This document shows positions 5,189-9,046 of a DNA stretch of 9,046 nt, in pieces. Both the position numbers and the translations under genes were made by a program. Origin of the DNA: an uncultured Mycoplasmatota bacterium. GTDB lineage: Bacteria > Bacillota_I > Bacilli_A > RF39 > UBA660. The notes under the pieces were generated by a model, which worked only from the letters and a program-made list of their open reading frames with translations, was not told where the DNA came from and ran no database searches. Location of the stretch: contig USBW01000017.1 in NCBI GenBank assembly GCA_900553045.1, forward strand, positions 1 through 9,046. Direction: 5' to 3'. Numbering within the stretch: the stretch's first letter is position 1; each line of letters opens with the position of its first letter.

Positions 5189-5362
5189 TTATTGAGTATA
5201 AATAACCATTGCAGAGTAGCAAAATATCTGTTCTTCAGAAAAAACACAAGCACTGACAGCAAACTTAATTTCGATGACATCTCCTTCAAGATCATCTAAA
5301 AAATCATTGACAGCATCTTCTAAATCTTTTTCATGATCACAATCAAAAACTTTAACTTTCAT
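5189..5362 (-). CDS. Cse60-family small sporulation protein
   Basis: The 57-residue protein has the form MKVKVFD, then an acidic HEKDLEDAVNDFL helix (14-26), then a VIEIKFAVSACVF strand (33-45) and an EEQIFCYSAMVIY ending (47-59; numbered from an in-frame TTG at 5374, subtract 4 for the ATG). This matches Cse60 of Bacillus (Spore_Cse60 family): VKVFD, DLE.. NxFL, DIKY and EEQIYCFSAMIIY. Cse60 is a small acidic protein made under sigma-E during sporulation; its biochemical role is not known. I choose the ATG at 5362 because GGTGAT lies five bases upstream and family members begin there. The gene sits right behind the leuS terminator with almost no room for a leader. Confidence 0.8.
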   Translation of the reverse strand: MKVKVFDCDHEKDLEDAVNDFLDDLEGDVIEIKFAVSACVFSEEQIFCYSAMVIYTQ

Positions 5363-5373
5363 AAGTATCACCA

Positions 5374-5379
5374 ATTATA
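5374..5379 (-). promoter_or_regulatory. Consensus -10 (TATAAT) between the leuS terminator and cse60
   Basis: A perfect TATAAT on the minus strand lies 11 bases before the cse60 ATG, but no good -35 is found 16-18 bases upstream, where the terminator's T run lies. Initiation from it would give a leader of only about five bases, without the ribosome binding site. It may be fortuitous, or cse60 may rely on terminator read-through or a sporulation sigma factor. Confidence 0.2.
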
Positions 5380-5390
5380 TTTTAAAATTA

Positions 5391-5415
5391 AAAAAAGGAC
5401 TAATTTGTCCTTTTT
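5391..5415 (-). terminator. Strong Rho-independent terminator of leuS
   Basis: On the minus strand, AAAAAGGAC (5407-5415) pairs perfectly with GTCCTTTTT (5392-5400) around a six-base loop, and the T run continues to 5390. It starts four bases after the leuS stop codon, ending the membrane protein/leuS transcript. Confidence 0.9.
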
Positions 5416-5419
5416 GGTC

Positions 5420-7834
5420 CTATTTAACAACAATATTAACAATTTTATTAGGTACGACAATCACTTTAACTATCTCTTTACCTTCAGTAAACTTAATAAC
5501 GTTTTCTTGAGCATAAGCAAGTTTTTTAACTTCTTCAGCATCTAAATCTTTACTAACAGTTATTGTTGCACGAACTTTACCATTAACACTGACAGCCATA
5601 GTCACTTCATCAAAAGAAAGCTTACTTTCATCTATCTTTGGCCAAGTACCCTCACAGATAGCCTTATCGCTAAAATAAGAGTTTAACTCTTCAGTAATAT
5701 GTGGCGCAATAGGATTTAAAAGAGTTAAGAAAGTACAGTAATCTTTGCTTGTAACAGTTTCACTATCTTCCATTTTATTAAGTAAAATCATCAAAGAAGA
5801 AACTGCTGTATTATATTTCATATTATCTAAATCAGAACTTACTTTATTAATCGTTCTATTAATATCGATCTCTAAATTAGGTGAATATTTATCTTCTTTA
5901 ACAACTTTATCTTTAAGGCGATAAACACGATCTAAGAATTTCTTGCAACCTTTAAGACCGTTCTCACTCCAAAGAGCTTCTTTTTCATAATCACCAATGA
6001 ACATTTCATAGCAACGTAAAGCGTCTGCTCCATATTCACTAACCATATCATCAGGATTAACAACATTACCCTTACTCTTGCTCATCTTCTCACCATTTTC
6101 GCCTAAAATCATTCCATGAGAAACACGTTTTTTAAATGGCTCGACAGTTGGCACAAGGCCTAGATGATACAAGAAACGATGCCAGAATCTAGCATAAAGC
6201 AAATGCCTTGTAGCATGCTCCATACCACCATTATAATAATCGACCATACCCCAATAATTTAAAGCATCAAAAGAAGCAAACTCTTTATCGTTATGCGGAT
6301 CCATATAACGTAACCAATACCAAGAAGAACCCGCCCAATTTGGCATAGTATCAGTTTCCCTACGCGCAGGTTTACCACATTTTGGACAAGTAGTATTGAC
6401 CCAAGAAGTTATTTTAGCAAGTGGACTTTCACCATCATCAGTAGGTTCATACTCAGTAACCTCTGGTAACTTAACTGGCAACTCTTCATAAGGAACTGCT
6501 ACCCAGCCACAATCTTCACAGTAAACTAAAGGAATTGGTTCGCCCCAGAAACGCTGTCTTGAAAAGACCCAGTCCTGCAACTTATAATTAGTCTTACGTT
6601 TACCTAAATGGTGTTCTTCCAAAAACTTAATCATTGCTTCGATAGAATCTTTCTTATTATCATAAACGTTTAAGAAATCAGAATTGATCATTTTGCCATC
6701 GCCAGTGTAAGCTTCTTTAGTAATGTCGCCACCTTCGATAACTTGAACAATTTCAATATTAAACTTTTTAGCAAACTCATAATCTCGTTCATCATGAGCA
6801 GGTACAGCCATAATAGCACCTGTTCCATAATCCATCATGACATAGTCAGAGATATAGACGTCAACATCTTTACCACTTATTTCTTTTTTAGTAACAGGAT
6901 TAACAGCATAAATATTTTCAAGCTTTACCCCAGTTTTATCTTTAACAAGCTTAGTACGTTCAAACTCAGACTTTTTGTTAGCTTGATGTTGATAAGCTCT
7001 AACTTCATCTAAATTACCAATTACATTTTGATACTTTTCAATAAGTGGATGTTCAGGAGCTATTACCATGAATGTTACTCCGAACAAAGTATCAGGACGA
7101 GTAGTATATACAACTAACTTTTCATCTAAATCTTTCAAAGGAAAAGCTACTTCCGCCCCAGTTGATTTACCAATCCAGTTAATTTGAGCAAGCTTAGTAC
7201 GCTCTTGAAAATCTGTTTCATCAAGACCCTCAATAAGTTCTTCAGCATAATTGCTCATTTTAAGCATCCACTGCTCTTTCTCGCGCTGCTCTACCCCGCT
7301 GCCGCATCTTTCACAAACTCCTCCGGCAGCATCTTCATTAGATAGACCGATTTTACAATTTGGACACCAATTAATATTCTTTTTAGCTTTGTAAGCCATA
7401 CCGTTTTCAAAGAATTTTAAAAATTGCCACTGTGTCCATTTATAATAATCCGGATCAGTTGTTGAAAATTCTCTTGACCAATCGAACAAAATACCTAATT
7501 TCTTGATCTGACCTTTAAAAGTTTTAATATTTTCTTCAACTGCTAACGATGGATGAATATGATTTTTTATAGCATACTGCTCAGCAGGAGCTCCAAAAGC
7601 ATCCCAACCAATTGGAAATAAAACATTATAACCCATCATTCTTTTTTTACGAGCCATTGCATCAAGAGCAGTATAACTTCTTACATGCCCAACATGTAAA
7701 CCTGATCCTGAAGGATAAGGAAACTCGATCAAATAATAAAACTTTTCTTTCTTACTATCGTTATAAGCGCGATATGTCTCATGCTCATCCCAATAATTTT
7801 GCCATTTACTCTCTATTTTCTTAAAATTATACAT
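5420..7834 (-). CDS. leuS: Leucyl-tRNA synthetase
   Basis: This class I synthetase charges tRNA-Leu with leucine in the cytoplasm. From the ATG at 7834 the protein is 804 residues, as for Bacillus LeuRS. It shows the HIGH-type motif in PYPSGSGLHVGH (40-50), a zinc knuckle (C157, C160, C174, C177), the CP1 editing domain with TTRPDTLFG (244-252) and YGTGAIMAVPAHDERD (336-351), a second four-cysteine set (C439, C442, C483, C486), KMSKS (583-587) and the C-terminal domain to 804. An in-frame start 18 codons upstream adds a non-conserved stretch and is rejected; the true start is MYNFKKIE, with AAAGGA ten bases upstream. The first eight bases overlap the end of the upstream membrane-protein gene. 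No T-box precedes it. Confidence 0.98.
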   Translation of the reverse strand: MYNFKKIESKWQNYWDEHETYRAYNDSKKEKFYYLIEFPYPSGSGLHVGHVRSYTALDAMARKKRMMGYNVLFPIGWDAFGAPAEQYAIKNHIHPSLAVEENIKTFKGQIKKLGILFDWSREFSTTDPDYYKWTQWQFLKFFENGMAYKAKKNINWCPNCKIGLSNEDAAGGVCERCGSGVEQREKEQWMLKMSNYAEELIEGLDETDFQERTKLAQINWIGKSTGAEVAFPLKDLDEKLVVYTTRPDTLFGVTFMVIAPEHPLIEKYQNVIGNLDEVRAYQHQANKKSEFERTKLVKDKTGVKLENIYAVNPVTKKEISGKDVDVYISDYVMMDYGTGAIMAVPAHDERDYEFAKKFNIEIVQVIEGGDITKEAYTGDGKMINSDFLNVYDNKKDSIEAMIKFLEEHHLGKRKTNYKLQDWVFSRQRFWGEPIPLVYCEDCGWVAVPYEELPVKLPEVTEYEPTDDGESPLAKITSWVNTTCPKCGKPARRETDTMPNWAGSSWYWLRYMDPHNDKEFASFDALNYWGMVDYYNGGMEHATRHLLYARFWHRFLYHLGLVPTVEPFKKRVSHGMILGENGEKMSKSKGNVVNPDDMVSEYGADALRCYEMFIGDYEKEALWSENGLKGCKKFLDRVYRLKDKVVKEDKYSPNLEIDINRTINKVSSDLDNMKYNTAVSSLMILLNKMEDSETVTSKDYCTFLTLLNPIAPHITEELNSYFSDKAICEGTWPKIDESKLSFDEVTMAVSVNGKVRATITVSKDLDAEEVKKLAYAQENVIKFTEGKEIVKVIVVPNKIVNIVVK

Positions 7835-8177
7835 TTTTAACAAATCCTTTCCTCTGGTAATATGAACCCAATATTTTATAAGCTGCAATCATCAATACAA
7901 AGATTAAAACAAAGGCTAGCAAGAGCTTTAGTAAAAATAAATCAGTTATCTCCGTACACAGCAAGATAACAGCTACTAAAAAAGCATCTAATAAAGAAAG
8001 GCGCTGCATCACTTTACGCTTATTTAATTTTTTGATATCTAAATTGTTAAGATTTACAAAAAGTTGTAATTCCATAGGAACTTTAGTAAATTTATTTTTT
8101 TTACGCAAAACAAAAATACGGTAGTATAAATAAACTAAAATAAACGCAATTATAAATTCTAATAAGTAATGCAACAT
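7827..8177 (-). CDS. Small three-segment membrane protein of unknown function
   Basis: The 116-residue protein has hydrophobic segments at about 4-24, 59-77 and 81-101, a basic cytoplasmic-type loop after the first (RKKNKFTKVP, 25-34; LNKRK, 51-55), and a tail KILGSYYQRKG. Similar small proteins with a KVPxELQ stretch and an ILGxYYxRK ending occur, as I recall, in Bacilli, but I know no name or function. I choose the ATG at 8177 because GGAGGT (8182-8187) lies four bases upstream; starts at 8189 or 8192 would put that ribosome binding site inside the gene. It is first in the transcript with leuS, overlapping it by eight bases (ATGTATAA), which suggests coupled translation. Confidence 0.8.
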   Translation of the reverse strand: MLHYLLEFIIAFILVYLYYRIFVLRKKNKFTKVPMELQLFVNLNNLDIKKLNKRKVMQRLSLLDAFLVAVILLCTEITDLFLLKLLLAFVLIFVLMIAAYKILGSYYQRKGFVKNV

Positions 8178-8200
8178 AGTAACCTCCATCAATTAATGTT

Positions 8201-8229
8201 ATTATAACTAGTTTATTCGGAAAAGACAA
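8201..8229 (-). promoter_or_regulatory. Sigma-A promoter for the membrane protein/leuS operon
   Basis: On the minus strand, TTGTCT (8224-8229) and a perfect TATAAT (8201-8206) are 17 bases apart. Initiation near 8194 leaves a leader of about 17 bases with GGAGGT and the ATG at 8177. It lies ten bases beyond the ruvB stop codon. I see no terminator between ruvB and this promoter, so read-through from ruvB may add to expression. Confidence 0.65.
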
Positions 8230-8239
8230 GACATTCAAG

Positions 8240-9046
8240 TCATTCTAAACCAATAAAACTAATTTGTCTATTTTTATTTAAGCCATCACGATTAAAGTAA
8301 GTATAAGCTTTATCCGTAGCAATTCGACCACGAGAAGTACGCTTCATAAAACCTATCTGAATGAGGTAAGGCTCATACATATCCTCAATTGTTGATACTT
8401 CTTCGCCAATTGAAGTAGCAAGAGTCTCGATTCCAACCGGACCACCATTAAATTTATCAATGATCGTCAAAAGAAGTTCTTTATCTGTTTCATCAAGGCC
8501 TAAAGCATCAATTTTTAAACGATCTAAAGCTTTTCTAGTTATTTCTAAATCGATCTCTTCTTTTTGATCAACCAAAGCAAAATCATGAACTCGTCTTAAA
8601 AGCTTATTAGCAATACGTGGTGTACCTCTACTTCTTTTAGCTATTTCACAAGCTGCTTCATCGGAAATGGCAGTATTTAAAACACGTGCTGTTCTTTTAA
8701 CTATTTGTACTAACTCTTCAATAGTATAGTACTGCAATTTATTAACAATGCCAAAACGATCACGAAGCGGACTAGATAAATCCCCTGCTCTAGTAGTCGC
8801 TCCTACTAAAGTAAATGGTGGTAGATCGATCTTAATACTTCTACTTGAGCCTTCCCCGCCAATAATAATATCTAAAGTAAAATCCTCCATCGCTGGATAT
8901 AAAATCTCTTCAATATAACGTGGCATACGATGAATCTCATCAATAAATAAAACATCACCTGGCTCTAAATTGGATAAAATAGCAGCAAGATCTCCAGATT
9001 TTTCTATTGAAGGTCCACTAGCAGTTTTAATATTCACTCCAAGTTC
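8240..9046 (-). CDS. ruvB: Holliday junction branch migration helicase RuvB (5' end missing)
   Basis: 268 residues are inside the window; the roughly 65 N-terminal residues with the Walker A motif lie beyond the right edge. The reading frame continues to the last base ([12 protein letters not shown]), so the GTG near 9037 is an internal valine. Counting from the edge, one sees the Walker B motif VLFIDEIHR (32-40), sensor 1 [12 protein letters not shown] (82-93), the arginine-finger region LRDRFG (94-99), sensor 2 [13 protein letters not shown] (140-152), and the C-terminal winged-helix domain (about 190-268; [16 protein letters not shown]). RuvB is the AAA+ motor that, with RuvA, drives branch migration of Holliday junctions. 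No defects are visible. It ends 63 bases before the next gene's start and is probably cotranscribed with ruvA outside the window. Confidence 0.97.
   Translation of the reverse strand, partial: ELGVNIKTASGPSIEKSGDLAAILSNLEPGDVLFIDEIHRMPRYIEEILYPAMEDFTLDIIIGGEGSSRSIKIDLPPFTLVGATTRAGDLSSPLRDRFGIVNKLQYYTIEELVQIVKRTARVLNTAISDEAACEIAKRSRGTPRIANKLLRRVHDFALVDQKEEIDLEITRKALDRLKIDALGLDETDKELLLTIIDKFNGGPVGIETLATSIGEEVSTIEDMYEPYLIQIGFMKRTSRGRIATDKAYTYFNRDGLNKNRQISFIGLE

Noticed and set aside
5363..5374. TTG start four codons upstream for the Cse60-like gene
   Set aside because: The GGTGAT ribosome binding site would then lie within the coding region, and family members start at the MKVKVFD position.
6743..7012. 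Plus-strand frames opposite leuS (also 5333-5545 and 7612-7824)
   Set aside because: They are antisense to conserved LeuRS motifs, have biased composition and have no plausible initiation signals.
7835..7888. 18-codon N-terminal extension of LeuRS
   Set aside because: It overlaps the upstream gene further, is not part of the conserved LeuRS start, and the ATG at 7834 has its own AAAGGA and gives the usual length of 804.

Overview
The window is AT-rich and compactly coded. Nearly everything is on the minus strand; the only convincing plus-strand gene is at 2490-2864. The conserved proteins (RuvB, LeuRS, Der) are full Bacillota-type versions with strong AGGAGG-like ribosome binding sites. Two or three small proteins look like sporulation factors of Bacilli: SpoVIF, Cse60 and a leaderless LysM protein. 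I infer a low-GC Bacillota, class Bacilli or a close uncultured gut-type relative. The species cannot be named from this sequence. Some surface-protein features (an N-terminal anchor ending in a TSYA motif and a formylglycine-enzyme/C-type-lectin-like C-terminus) recall proteins common in uncultured gut Bacillota.

Layout in transcription order on the minus strand, right to left. (1) The C-terminal four fifths of ruvB runs in from the right edge. (2) A promoter at 8201-8229 then drives a small unnamed membrane protein whose end overlaps the start of leuS; leuS ends in a strong terminator at 5391-5415. (3) Immediately after that terminator comes cse60. (4) A 243-bp intergenic leader with a good promoter, a possible 20-codon ORF, a six-base C/G run and a long-loop inverted repeat touching the Shine-Dalgarno sequence precedes a 520-aa exported surface protein. 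(5) A three-LysM protein without a signal peptide follows. (6) The plus-strand DUF5684-like membrane protein converges on it, and the two share a terminator that is partly inside the plus-strand gene. (7) A divergent promoter (2391-2420) starts an operon: zinc-ribbon membrane protein, der, spoVIF, closed by a terminator at 191-220. (8) A further promoter starts the last transcript, whose first gene runs off the left edge and is preceded by an overlapping 20-codon ORF.

Functionally, the conserved genes are housekeeping: Holliday junction migration (RuvB), leucyl-tRNA synthesis (LeuRS) and ribosome assembly (Der). Sporulation-type genes are scattered among them rather than clustered. The most distinctive locus is the surface protein and its leader. 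I see no tRNA, rRNA, CRISPR array, insertion sequence, integrase or reverse transcriptase, and no intergenic stretch longer than 300 bases.
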